63,092 bases of DNA from Eimeria necatrix (Eukaryota > Apicomplexa > Conoidasida > Eucoccidiorida > Eimeriidae). Position 1 is the first letter of the stretch, and every line of letters starts with the position of its first letter. Below, in pieces: positions 10,187-21,150 of this stretch. A program made the position numbers and the translations under genes. The notes beneath the pieces are model-generated. The model was not told the origin of the DNA. It did not search any database and saw only the letters and a program-made list of their open reading frames with translations. Where the stretch lies: contig NW_013651798.1 of assembly GCF_000499385.1 (NCBI RefSeq), positions 37,501 through 100,592 on the forward strand, written 5' to 3'.

Positions 10187-10693
10187 AGCGAGTGCTGCGG
10201 CGGGTTTTGTTACTCCCGTGTGGCTGTTGGGGCTGCTGCGGATGCAGGTCCTCGTCCTGTGCTTCTTGCTGCTGCGGCGGCAGCTGTTGCTGCTGCTGCT
10301 CGTGTCACTCCAGCCACAGCTGCTGCTGCTCTCGCCTGCGTTCTGCAGCAGCCGCTCTTGCTGCTGCTCACGTTCCCCCAGCCGCCGCTGCTGCTGCCGT
10401 TACAGCTTTTACGATTGCAACAGCTGCTGCTGCTGCTGCGCGTCTTGGTTCTGCTGCTGCCTCTCGCTGCGGCGCCCTGCTGCTCTTTTCCTGACACGCT
10501 GCTGCCGCTGCAGTCGCTGCTGCTGCCTCCGCTGTGCTGCTGCTGCTGCGGCTTCTCTGCTGCTGCTGCTGCGTCGGCTTCTCTTCCGCTGCTGCTGCTT
10601 CTCTCCTGCTGCTATTGCTTCTCCCCTGCTTCTCCTTCTTGGTCGCTAGCGTTGCCTCCGCCGCCGCTGCTGCTGCTGCTGTTTTATCTCCGG

Positions 10694-10730
<37 letters not shown>

Positions 10731-11818
10731 AGTTTTGCCTGAGTGGGAGTGGGTTGTTTGTTTTGCTGCAGAGGCGCTGTGGCAGCAGGGGAAGTGCAGG
10801 AGGCGCTGCTGGCAGTGAAGTCGCAAAAGCTGCATGCATTTGTAGACTGGATTCCCACAGGGTTTAAAGCCTCTGTGTGCCCCCAGAGGCCCCTGGCGCC
10901 TTCGGGGGGCCCCCTGGGGGCCCCCAGCAGGGCCTGCTGCCTCTTGGCCAACCACACGGCCAACGCAGCACAGATCAGCAGCACAATAGAAGACGTTCAA
11001 AAAATGCTGGCCAAAAGGGCCTTTGTCTTCAGGAAAGTCCAGCCCGAGGGCCCCCACTTGTACCCCCAAGGGGCCCCACGTTTGCTTCCAGCTTCCGCAG
11101 CTGCAGCGGGCAGCGCGCTCTTGCTGCTCCCGCTGCTGCTGGTGCTGCTGCTGCTGCAGCTGCTGCTGCTGCGGAAGTGAGCTGCATGCCCTTTGGGTGA
11201 GATTTTGGGGCTGCGTTTGGGGCTTGCATGCAGGTATTTGAGGGAAGGGCTGGAAGAAGGCGAATTTACAGAAGCCCTAGAAAGGGGAAAAGCCCTAGTG
11301 GAAGCTTATGAAGAAGCTGAAGTTGTTTATGAGTATTATTACCCTGAAGAAGAAGAGCCCGAGGCCAAGGGGGCCCCCGAAGCACCTAAGCTCAAGCTGA
11401 CGCACTCACAGGCAAGCCTGCGCGCCTGCTGCTCACGGCGCTCCAGCTGCTGCTGCCCCTGCTGCTGCTGCTGCTGCTGCTGCTGCCCCTGCTGCTGTCC
11501 TGCTGCTGTCCTGCTGCTGCTGCTGCTGCGGCGGCGGCAGCAGCAACGCGAGGTGCAGCGAGTAGAGACAGAGACGCAGAAGGAGCAGAAGCCTGGGAGC
11601 ATCCGGGCGGCTGTTGCTCAAGGCACAAGTACCAACAAAGCACGCAGAAACAGCAGCAAGAGCAATGGCAGCAGCAGCAGCAGCAGCAGCAGCATTGTGC
11701 AGCAATGTGTAGCATTGCATATCTGCAGGCGTCCGAGACAGCTAGTATTGTGGAAGATGACTTCTCTCCAAAGTCTGAGGCCACCATAGTGGCCCCAGAA
11801 AGTACTGAAGACATTTAA
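7124..11818 (+). CDS. highly divergent alpha-tubulin
   Basis: Tubulin GTPase fold recognisable end to end over seven exons: 7124-7560, 8262-8473, 8852-9391 (contains the false gap), 9862-10111, 10772 to about 11048 or 11071, 11234-11411 and 11729-11818. Landmarks: start MVRQIISIHTGQAG (family MREVISIHVGQAG), TETEAGRRVPR before intron 1, signature GGGAGSG in exon 3, CVEPYNALL, a DLNNIIAQ helix, FVDWIPTGFK in exon 5 and EGLEEGEFTEA in exon 6. Phases match at introns 1, 2, 3, 4 and 6; intron 6 uses a GC-AG pair (GC at 11412). The exon 5/6 junction is unresolved. Oddities: a Gly-Ala-Pro-Trp insert of about 80 residues in the loop that carries K40 in normal alpha-tubulin; the catalytic Glu of helix 8 (LTEFQTN) is absent (LGSLLSN); Thr of GGGTGSG is Ala; an AASH repeat precedes VEPYN; the last exon is acidic. 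It may be a specialised paralogue or a gene on the way to loss. Confidence 0.85.
7255..7500. repeat. in-frame GGGGCCCC repeat inside tubulin exon 1
   Basis: The spacer octamer (GGGGCCCCC with TGGG or CGGG linkers) occurs here in coding sequence and reads as GAPWGAPGG-like repeats. It is open on both strands because the octamer is palindromic. Confidence 0.85.
7795..7836 (+). repeat. telomere-like repeats in tubulin intron 1
   Basis: About five AGGGTTT units within the 701-base intron 7561-8261. The rest of that intron is CTG/GCT-rich. Confidence 0.8.
8474..8851 (+). repeat. tubulin intron 2 bracketed by complementary telomere-like repeats
   Basis: The intron begins GTTCGCTCCCCAAACGC, then AAACCCT units to about 8540. 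Its second half (8650-8815) is a long, partly decayed AGGGTTT array, followed by a GT-rich stretch and acceptor TCTCAG. The two arrays are complementary in the transcript and could pair across the intron. Confidence 0.85.
8970..9080 (+). repeat. AGCTAGCCACGC tandem repeat in tubulin exon 3
   Basis: About nine 12-base units of AGCTAGC(C/T)(A/G)CGC read in frame as Ala-Ser-His-Ala or Ala-Ser-Cys-Ala. They sit exactly between the tubulin strand ending WPSPA and the conserved CVEPYN. Confidence 0.85.
9116..9215. other. 100-N assembly gap flanked by identical 56-base sequence
   Basis: The 56 bases at 9060-9115, just left of the Ns, are repeated exactly at 9216-9271. Both copies encode CVEPYNALLALTGVL, a motif that occurs once in tubulins. 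The gap therefore looks like two overlapping contig ends that were not merged; dropping 156 bases (52 codons) keeps the frame. Confidence 0.9.
9428..9745. repeat. GGGGCCCC/GGGGGCCCC repeat in tubulin intron 3
   Basis: Starts about 35 bases after the donor GTGAGT at 9392. It is dense in GGGGCCCCTG units. Collagen-like open frames on the minus strand come from this repeat. A perfect GTGTACGTACAC palindrome follows at 9807-9818. Confidence 0.8.
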
Positions 11819-12708
11819 ATTGCCTCTTAGAAGCCCTAGGGGTGCCCCCAGGGGCCCTGGGGCCCCCTGGCTGGGGGCCCCCCCGGCTGCCTGCTGGGGG
11901 GGCCCTTTGGGCGTTTCTTGTTGGGGGGCCCCCCTTATTGGGGCCCCTACGGGAGCCCCTCACCTTACATTTCAACCTGTGCCTCGCGCATTGTAAAGAA
12001 GCTGCTCAAAGTTCTGCTGCTGCTGCTGCTGCTGCTGCTGCGCTTACAATAATGAAAAGTTGGCTTAGGTTATTGGGAGACCAGGGTTGAGCTTCCTTCT
12101 GTTGCCGCCACGCGAGCAGCAACCACCGGGTCTGCAGCAGCTGCAGCAGGTGCAGAGCAGCAGGTGCAGCAGCAACGGCAGCAGCAGCCACAGCACCAGA
12201 ATTAGCATTAGCAGCAGCTATGTTTTGAGAACGAATGCTACGGAATGGGACAAGTTGATCGAAGGGCCCGCCTCCCGTCGCGGCAGAACGGTTCTTCCTG
12301 CAGCTGCTGTTTCTGCTGTTGCTGCTGCTGCTGCTGCTGCATTCTTTGGGGGCTAGCTGCTAGGCTGTCAAGACCATCCAGTGCTGGTGCTGTTGCTGTA
12401 AAAAGTCTCAGTGCAGCTCCTGCAGCAGCTTGCTGCAGCTGCTGCAGCAGCTTGCTGCTCTGCTTCTCTCTAAAACCAAATCCTAAGGCCCATGTGTCCT
12501 GAGCTCTGAGCTGCTTCTTCAGCAGCAAACGGATTTGCTTCAGCAGCAAACAGATTTGCTTCAGCAGCAAACAGATTTGCTTCGGCAACAAACAGATTTG
12601 CTTCAGCCTCAAGAGGCTAAGGATGCCGCTAGAGGGCATTTAGTGTGCTTTGCAGGGCATTTTAAGCCTGTACTTTGACATCAGAACTGCACTTGCTGCT
12701 GCAGCGGC

Positions 12709-12742
<34 letters not shown>

Positions 12743-12870
12743 TTGCAGTAGCGACACTAACTGCAGAGGGTAGAACTGCTGCCGCTACTGAGTAGGCTGT
12801 TGATGAGTTGCGCACGGGGTCTAGAAACTTCTAGCTGCTGGAAAATGGAAGAAAAAACGGGGAACTGAGC

Positions 12871-12902
<32 letters not shown>

Positions 12903-12930
12903 GTCTTGCTTCCCTTTACCGGTGCTGCTC
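11819..12930. other. intergenic region between the tubulin gene and the minus-strand membrane protein gene
   Basis: Holds a GGGGCCCC patch (11840-11960), CAG/CTG runs and a 21-base tandem repeat. No conserved coding segment was recognised. Short alanine-rich or leucine-rich frames are repeat-driven. Confidence 0.6.
12517..12606. repeat. 21-bp tandem repeat, four copies
   Basis: Unit CTTCAGCAGCAAACAGATTTG at 12517-12537, 12538-12558, 12559-12579 and 12580-12600, with 1-2 substitutions in the outer copies. It is open on the minus strand as KQICLLL repeats, but no surrounding gene supports translation. Confidence 0.9.
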
Positions 12931-14864
12931 CTCAGCAGGGCGGCCAAATCGTTCCGGGAGAAGAAAAGAATCCCTCAGTCTCCAGATGCTTCGAGACGTC
13001 GGAGAGGAGGATATATGGAGAAGAATTAGTAGCAGCAGCAGCTGCTGCTGCTGCAGCATTTGCACTTGCTGCTCGCTCTCGGCGACTGTGGAGTGGCTCC
13101 CCATCGTCTTCTGGTCCTGCTGCTGCTCTAGCCCTTAATGCAGCAGCAGGTGCTGCAGCTGCTGCTGCTTCTCTGGTGTGCTTTGGGTGGGTCTTCTGCG
13201 GCTCCATCAGCAGCTGGAGCTGCAGCAGCAGCTCCCGCTTCCGCAGCTGCAGCAGCCGCACACTGCAAGACAGCAACAAGTAGCAGCAGCAGAAGAAAAA
13301 GTAGCAGAGGTGAATGGCCAGCAGCAAACGGTCAGGGGCCCAACTGGCAGTGACTCCCCGGGAGCACAGCAGCAGCAGTGCAGCGTCAAAGTGCTGCTGC
13401 AGCAGCTGGTCGCAGAGCCGCACGCTGCGCAGCAGGGGGCCCCCTATTAGCAGGGTATGAAGTGACAGGGGGGCCCCCATGTTGCTGCAGAGCAGCAGCA
13501 GCAACGCTGCAGCTGTTCCCGCAGGAACCGCGGGATCGTCTGCTCCCGCGGGCATCTCCAGGGGAGCGATATCTTTTCCTGCTTGCTGCTGCTGCTGCTG
13601 CCGTGCTGCAGCCTTGGCCCGTTTGCGGCAAGCTGCAGCAGAAACGCAAAGCAGGCAAGCAGCCTGGGGCAGCAGCAGCTGCTGAGAGCTGCAGCAGAAA
13701 TAGCAGCACATCTCGAGGCGGCTACCGCAGCAGCAGGAGCCTTGAGACAGCAGCAGCAGCAGCAGCAGCAGTTGCAGCGGAAGCAGCAGCGGTGCTTACA
13801 GCAGGATGTGCTGCTCCTGAGGCAGAGCAGACTGCAGGTGGGCAGCAGGAGCTGCAGCAGCGACAAAAGGGGGGGCAGGCAAAGCAGCAGCCGCAGCGCC
13901 ACAGCAGCCACGTGGGGCCCCAAAACACTGTGGGGGCCCCCGGGGGCCCCCTCGTGGGCCCTGACAAAGGCGAAGCCCCCCTGGGGGCCCCCCGGAAGGG
14001 CCTCCAGGGTCAGCAGCAGCGCATGCAGCGAGGCCAGCCGCAGGCAGCCGCCAATAGCAACAAAGGAAAAGTCCAGAAAAGGAACTTTCATCCAAAAGAA
14101 AAGAACAGCTTGGCCCAAGGCCTGCAGCGACAGCAGCACCAGCAGCAGCACGCTGCCTTCCCCCAGCACTACTTCTATGTGCTGCTTGTAGGCTGCAGCG
14201 CCGCCTACGGGCTGCAGGTCTTGCTGCTGCTGCTGCTGCGGCAGCAGCAGCAGCAGGAAGGGGCGAAGGATCAAGAGAAGCTTGGCTATGTGGGGCGCTG
14301 CAGCAACAGCAGCAAGCAGCAGCTGCTGCTTGCGGCTGACATATACCCCGTTATCTATCACTGCAGCGAAACCCCTCCCCCGGGGACGCAGCAGCAGGAG
14401 TAGCAGCCGCTGCAGCAGCAAGCCTACGCCAACACCTTTGAGGGGAAACGTGGGCAGCAGCAGCTGCTGCTGCTTCCTGCGCACAGAGTCCAGCAGCTGC
14501 TGAGGCGGGGGCAACACTGCTCCTTTTGAATGGCCGCACTGCAGCTGCTGCAGCATCATGTCCTGCAGCCAGTTCTGCTGCTGCTGCTGCTGCTGCTGCT
14601 GCGAGTGTGCGCGTAGGCGCCCCTTGCGCACAAACCTCACCAGCCTTGAGGCTTGGCTGCAGCGGCAGCTGCTGCGGGCTGCTGCTGTGTCACCTCTTTC
14701 TCTGCGCTCCAGCTCCGTGGGGACCCCATCAGCAGCAGCCTCACCAGCAGCAGCCGGAGCTGCAGCAGCAGCAGCAGCAAAGGGCATCTGTGAGTTGTCT
14801 GTTCTGGTCACAGGGCAGCAGGGTGAAGGCGTTTCCAAGGAGCTGGTCGTGCTGCGGGCGCACC

Positions 14865-14895
<31 letters not shown>

Positions 14896-15368
14896 AGCAG
14901 CAGAGTCAGGGTCCCCTGGCAGCTTGCTGTCAGTTGCATGCAGACTCAGAAAGGCCTGGGCTAATGGCAGGTTTTGTCGGGGGCCCCTGGCCCTGGGCGT
15001 GAGGCTGAGGCTGCGGCGCTGGGGGGGCCCCCCGGGGCCCCTCTGGGGGCTGTTGGGGGCCCCCGGCAGCTGCTGCAGCAGCTGCGGGGGGCCCCCCCCA
15101 GGGCTCAGGGCCTCGTCGCCGCGCAGCTGCTTCGGCTTGAACTGCAGCGCCTGCTGCGAATGAGCCAGGGGCCCCTCAGGGTCACTGGGGGGCCCCAGCG
15201 GGGGCCTCTTCCAGCGGCTGAAGGGCCAAAAGTCCAATAAACTGATTGGAGGAGAAGTTAGACTTGTTCCTGTCATTGTTTCTTCTTCGAGGGGCCCCCG
15301 CAGCCCAGAGGAGGGGCAGGAGTCCAGGGCGACTGTTTGAGGTGGCAGCGGCACGACCAGCTGCGGCG

Positions 15369-15411
<43 letters not shown>

Positions 15412-15542
15412 GCTGCTCTGCGGCTTCTGGTCCTGTTGCTGGGCAATAGAGAGCACTGTGGAGCGGCGGCGGCCCGCTAGCGCCCGCAGCGAAGACAGCC
15501 GCCCCCCAATTCTCCTCTCGAAGTGCCTGTGCCCGTGTGGCT

Positions 15543-15573
<31 letters not shown>

Positions 15574-18024
15574 GTCTTCTTCGGGCGCTGCTGCTGTTGA
15601 GTCGTTGGCAGCAGTTGCTGCAGCAGAAGAAGGCAGGGCAGCCGACCGGCACTGCCTGAGGCCTTCGGGCCTGTTGTGTTCCTTATGAGCTCTTCTCCAT
15701 CTGGCGAGGGTGGCAGCTCTGGCCAGCAGAGGCCTAGGCTGCGGCTTTGCTGCAGTTTTAGACTGCGCTGCTGCTGCTGCTGCTGCTCCTTCCTGTGGCC
15801 CCTCATGCTGCTTCCCCAGCAGCTTCAGGAAACGCAGGGGCCCGTGACTCATGAACCGCTGCAAGGGTTTTCTTTGTTTGTTTTGCTGCTGCGTAAGGGT
15901 TTTCTGCAGCAAACAGGGAAGTAGACCCTAGGGTGGGGGCATCTGCTGCTTCTGCAGAAGTTGAACTCAAAGAAGCCTCCAGGCTTGCGGGACTAGCAGT
16001 GAGAGGAAGCCCCAGGAGGCGCAGCAGGAAGGCCTGCTGCCGCTCGTTGACAGCAGCAGCAGTAGCAGCAGCAACTTCCCTCGCTCCTGCTGCTGCCCCA
16101 GTCAAGCTGTCTTCCCGCTGCTGCCCACGTCTCTCCAGATTTGCTGCTGCTGAGCTGCCGTGCTTCCTCCGTCCGGCTGCGCCTGCTGCAGCGCGGGTGC
16201 CTTTTGCGGGAGAAGCCTCCGCAGCAGCAGCAGCAGCAGCAGCAGCGGGAGCAGCAGCACGCGCAGCGTCGACAGGAACAGGAGGCTCCAGGGGCCCCGG
16301 CGGAGTGCCCGCAGCAGCAGCAGAACGAAAGGCAGCAGCAACGGGAGGCGCAGCGTCAGCAGCAAAAGTCAAAACTTCTCTTTGGAGCCATCTGGCATCT
16401 TCTTTTTCGGCTAAGACGCACTGGTGCATGCGGAGGGGCCTCAAGGCCAGCCACACGAAGTTCTTCAGCAGCAAGGGGCACAGGGGGGCCCTTTCTTGGG
16501 GGCCCCCCTGCAGCAGCACAGCCAGCCTGAAGGCCAGCCCAGGAAGGTCTATTAGAAACAACCCCACTAAAAAGGCATGCTTGGCAGTTAGAAACACATC
16601 GGACCCCACAGAGGAGTTGCTGCTGCGCAGCCAGTTGGGGTCGCTGCCTTCAGGCGGGGCCTCCAGGGGGGCCCCCAGGGAGGCCCCCAGGGAGGCCCCC
16701 AGGGAGGCCCCCAGGGGGGCCCCCGCAGGGCCCCCGGGGCCCTCGCGGGGGCCCACGCGGGGGCCCCTCGCCCGCAGGTCCGCGGGGAACGCAAAGCCCA
16801 GCAGCAGCAAAGCAGCAGGCAGCAGCATCAGCATGCAACTGGAGAACATCAAGAGGGGCCCCTGGGAAGAACTGTAGCGCCCACGCAGGTCTTGGAGCAA
16901 AGCTGCAAAGCCCAAGCACAGCCACCCAAAGACTGCAGAGGTAAGCAGCAACAGTCCCCGAAAGCGACCCCTGCGATCTCAGCTAGCTAGCTAGCTAGCT
17001 GGCTAGCTGGCTAGTTATCCAGCTGGCTAGCTGGCTAGCTAGCTAGGTCGCTAGCTGGCGAGCTAGCTAGCTAGCTAGGCTGCTAGCTAGCTACCTATCT
17101 AGCTCTAGCTAACCAGCAGCCGCAGGAGCTCTGGGTGGCCAGATAGCTGGCTAGCTAGCTAGCTGCCTAGCTGGCTATTGAGCTGCCGCAGGGGCCCTGG
17201 GTGGCCAGCTAGCTATAGGAAACTAGCTGTGTGTCTAGCTATAAGTGACTACACCTCAAGAAGGCGCTGCTCAAGTAGGCCACGGCTTTTCTTAGAAGGG
17301 CTTCAGACCTCCAAGGGCTCAAGGCCTCCCTGGACCCTCTGAAGCCCCCTAGGGGCCCCCAGGGGGCCCCCCTTGGGGGCCCCCAAGGGGGCCCCAGGGG
17401 GCCCCCAGGGGGCAGGGGAGCCTGGGGAACGCCAGGAGGACCCACCTAAAGCAGAAGAAAAGGCAGCAGCCAAGTCGAGGAGGTCGAGAGTCAGGACGAG
17501 AGTGAGGTCTACGAGGATCATAACTCGGTTTGCAGAGGGGCCCCTCAAGGGGCTGGCGCCCCAGGCCCCCTTGTGGGGTGTGGGGGCCCCGGGGCCCCCC
17601 AGGGGCCCCTCGGAGTAGAGGTAGGAGCAGGCCACGAAGGACAGGAACACCAAGGGGGTCAAGAAGACGCAGCAGCTCGCCAGGTAAACAGCTGTAGAAG
17701 CAGCGCAGCAGCAGCAGCAGCAGAAGCGGGCCTCAGCAGCGTGGGGCGGAGGGGTGGGGTGTGGGGTTCAGGTGTACGTACAGCTGCTGCGCAAGCTGCA
17801 CCAGCCTCACTTGCTCTGTCTGCACTTGAAAAGATAAGGTAAAGGGCCTCAAAGCGGTGGGTCTTGGGGGCCATTTGGGGGGCCCCCCAAATGCCCCAGA
17901 CAAAAGGGCATGCAGCCAGTTTCACTGCCAAGAGGCAGCAGTGCAGCAGCCACTGCAGCGAGCAGAGGGTTCCCAGTCGGTCTTTCGCAGCCACTGCAGG
18001 AAGCAAAGACACAAACAGGCCTGC

Positions 18025-18067
<43 letters not shown>

Positions 18068-18235
18068 GCAGCAGACGCAGCGAACGCCAGCTTTGTGCTT
18101 CTTGATGCAAACGCAAATTCAAATCTTTTAACGAAAATGCGACCAATTCGATCTATGAGCCCTTTAAATGCCACAGTAAAAACAAGTGCACACACACACA
18201 TATACATATTATATATAATATATATATATGTATTT

Positions 18236-18274
<39 letters not shown>

Positions 18275-19695
18275 ATGTATAGGTATGTATACATATATGC
18301 ATTTGTCTGCATGCATACATATATATACATATATATGCATCCATATGCACTTGTTTTGATAATGGGATTGAAGGGGCTCAAACATCGAACTGCATGCGGC
18401 TACATTATGCCATATATGCTGCAGCTGCACTTTGCCCCGCTGCTTCTGCTACTTCTGCTGCTGCTGCTGCTGCTGCCGCTGCTGCTGCTGCTGCACATAA
18501 AGTCAGGAGGACCCTCACCTAGGGCTATATCGACGGCGAGGAAGACGCTAAGGTAATGAGTGTGCCCCCAGCTGGCCTCGGGGGCCCCGGGGGCCCTCCT
18601 GCTGCTGTCTCTGAGCAGCAGCAGCAAGCTCAGGGCAACTTGCTGCAGCCCGGAGAGCCAAAAGGGCACAGCAGCGGGCAGCGGCTGCAGCAGCTGCAGC
18701 AGGAGGGGCCCCACACCTCGACGCCCCATTGGTCGCTAGGGCTCACCATCCCAGAGTTTCCAGTTTTCAGGTTTCCCCGCTATTGGGACAGCAGCAGGAG
18801 TTTGTAATTGTTATTTTACTTGAAGTCGGAGTTTGGAAGACAAAATAAATAAAGAATGCAAACTAAACCGCTCTGTTCGCTCCGGAGGTGACCCTCTGGC
18901 CAAAGGGGGCCCCCAGGGCCCCCCAAGAGACGGAGGTTAAGGGAATTGGCGGCTCTGGAAGTTTTATTAGTTTTTGTTTAGTGTTGAATTCAGGTGTACG
19001 TACACCCCAGCTGCTGCCGCCAGCTGAGGCAGACAGGCAGCAGCTAGCGAGCAGCAGTGACCCTCCGCTGGGATCGATCGATCCCAGCTCCGCAGACTGT
19101 GTTTGAATCCGCTCCAGCTTCCCCACAAAATTAATTCTAAATTTCTCTTTCTGCAGCGAAGCTTCCCCAGCGCCCCGCAGAAGAGCGTGGGGCCCCTGCA
19201 GCTGCTGCAGGGGGAACCGCTGCAGCAGCAAAGCAGCAGCAAAGGGGTCCAAAAGGGCCCCTTGCTGCTGCACTCAGCACTTGTGGGCAAATGGAATACT
19301 CCCGGAGACAAAAGCTGAGAACAAAAGCCAGAAAGACAGGCAGCAGCAGCACAGCAGCAGAAGCCATACCAAAAATGCTGCTGAGAGCCAGAGCCTAGGA
19401 TGGTTCAAGGCAGCCTGCTGCAGCGCCGCTGCAGCGTTTAGACGCGGGAACCCCCGCTGCAGCAGCAGCAGAAGCAAGTCCTGCTGCTGCGACAGCTGCA
19501 GCGGGAAACAGCGTGCTGTGGGTCAAGAGAACCCTGAGACGCAGAGGCCCACAGAAGCAGCAGCAGCAGCAGCAACGCAGCAGCAGCAGCGTAAGCAAAA
19601 GACACTAAGTGCTGCAGCAGCGAGTGAACACGCAACGCCAGTGAGAGCCGAAGGCGGGATAGGGGCCGCAGAAAGACGGGGCCCCAAGTACCCAT
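12930..19695 (-). CDS. large multi-exon, multi-pass membrane protein, unidentified
   Basis: A chain of minus-strand open segments that look coding rather than repeat-derived. From the 5' side: a possible leader near 19695 (MGTWGPVFLRPLSR) or 19367; a charged exon around 19080-19165 (KEKFRINFVGKLERIQ); hydrophobic pieces at 18540-18720; ALYLIFSSADRASEA near 17800-17850; TPLVFLSFVACSYLY and RVMILVDLTLVLTLDLLDL at 17480-17660; a long exon 15933-16951 with at least three membrane spans (FGWLCLGFAALL, LLPAALLLLGFAF, FLVGLFLIDLPGLAFRLAVLL) and LLKNFVWLALRPLRMHQ; then a very long Q/A/P-rich frame 13447-15912, and possibly a final segment to about 12932. Frames switch at plausible splice sites, for example the donor GTGAGG near 18529. 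I do not recognise the family, and exon borders, start and stop are uncertain; it could be two adjacent genes. Confidence 0.5.
16979..17245. repeat. GCTAGC tetramer/hexamer tract
   Basis: Dense CTAG-centred repeats (AGCTAGCTAGCTGGCTAGCT and variants), interrupted at about 17110-17140 and 17185-17205 by two similar blocks (CAGC-GCAGG-CTGGGTGGCCAG). It lies between two putative exons of the minus-strand membrane protein gene, so probably in an intron. Confidence 0.85.
18185..18345. repeat. TA/CATA microsatellite
   Basis: Alternating TATATA with CATATA and GTATA interruptions over about 150 bases, within a putative intron of the minus-strand membrane protein gene. It is the only long TA-type microsatellite in the window. 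Confidence 0.9.
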
Positions 19696-19712
19696 TGTAT
19701 CTCCGCCACTGC

Positions 19713-19743
19713 CTAGGGTTTAGGGTTTAGGGTTTAGGGTTTG
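19713..19743 (+). repeat. telomere-like repeats upstream of the membrane protein gene
   Basis: About four AGGGTTT units just outside the putative 5' end of the minus-strand gene, comparable in placement to the block 5' of the tubulin start. Confidence 0.8.
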
Positions 19744-20789
19744 CTCGCCTCCACGGGGCTGTCAGCAAACCCAGGCCGCCACCGCTAGCCTCTGCTGCAG
19801 CGTTGGCTGTGGCAGGCGCTGCACAGCGCGTCGAACCCCCGCTGCAGCAGCAGCAGCAGTTGCTGCTGCTGCAGCGGCTGCTGCAGCGTCTAGAAGCTGT
19901 ACTGCAACTATGCTGGGCTGCCCCAAATCTGCCTAGCTAGGATATTTCTTATCGGGGTTCTGCTTGTCTCTTAGAGCAGCAGCTCGCTGCAATTTGCCCA
20001 CAACTGCGTTTTCTTATTTCTCATTCATAACTAGCTATCCCTTGCACAGCCCCCTGCCTACTGCGCGCTGCTGCTGCTGCAGCTGCTGCTGCTGCTGGCG
20101 CTGCCGCTGCTGCAGCAGGCGCTGCTGCAGCTGCTGCTGCTGCGGGCGCTGCTGCAGCTGCTGCTGCAGCTGCTGCCGCAGGCGTTGCTGCAGTGGGTGG
20201 TACCAGTAGGCAAACTCACGGAAGGCAGCCGCTCGCTGCTGCTGAGCAGCAGCAGCGAGGAAGCCTTGCTGCTACTGAGCAGCAGCAGCAGCAAAGCCTC
20301 GCTGCTTCTGTCCTAAAAAGACACCCCAAAATGGCTTAGGTGTGCCTTGCCCGGATCAGTCTAGCGGAGCAGCTGGGGGCAGCTGCTCCTTTTGCTTCGA
20401 GGGGCTCCGTTGGAGCCTCCTCAGCTACTGCTGCTGCTGCTGCTGCACCTGCTGCTGCTCTCGCAGGAGCAGCAGCAGCAAACAGCTTGTCGCGGGCCCA
20501 GCAAACCCGGGACCCTAGTTGATTAAAGGTTCACCCCCGCAGCTCTTTCGCTTGAGTTGCTGCTGCGGTTTGGACCCAAGCTGGGTGCCCATAAAATAAG
20601 GAGCAACGGGAAAACGCTGTGTTGTCGCTGTGAGTTTGGCTTCGGCTGCAGCAGCAGCAGCTGCTGCTGCTGCTGCCGCTGCTGCTGCTGTTGCCGACGC
20701 TGTTGCTTGTGCAGCCGCCACAGCACGCGCTCTTTCTGTGCCTGCAGCAACCTCCTTGCTGCTGCTCACGCAGCAGCAAACTCCGTTGC

Positions 20790-21150
20790 TGCTTCGGCTG
20801 TGGCGCTCTTGCTGTGGCTGCTGGATTCGACGCTGTTGCTGCCGCTGCAGTGACGCTGTTGCTGCTGCTGCAGCAGATGCTTGTGCTACTGCTGCAGCGG
20901 CTCTCTTGCTTCTGCTGCAGTAGAGTCTTGTGCTACTGCTGCAGAGACGCTGCTGCTGCTCCAGTATCGCTGTCGCTACTGCAGCGACACCGTTACTGCT
21001 GCTGCAGCACAGGCTTGTGCTGCTGTTGATGACGCTGTTGCTACTGCTGCAGTGAGGCTCTTGCTGCTGCTGCTGCAGTAGTTCTTGTTCCTGATGCTGC
21101 AGTGGCGCTGTTGCTGCTGCTGAGAACGCTGCCGATCGTGCAGTAGATGA
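20790..21150. repeat. degenerate minisatellite with a GACGCTGTTGCTGCTGCTGCAGT-like unit
   Basis: Eight to ten imperfect units of variable length (about 25-45 bases), each combining (T/G)ACGCTGTTGCT, a CTGCTGCTG run and a CTGCAGT/CTGCAGAG end. It is more structured than the simple CTG runs nearby. Confidence 0.7.

Noticed and set aside
13378..14403. Plus-strand 341-codon Gln/Ala-rich frame
   Set aside because: Antisense of the minus-strand membrane protein frame; consists mostly of CAG-derived runs with no independent motif.
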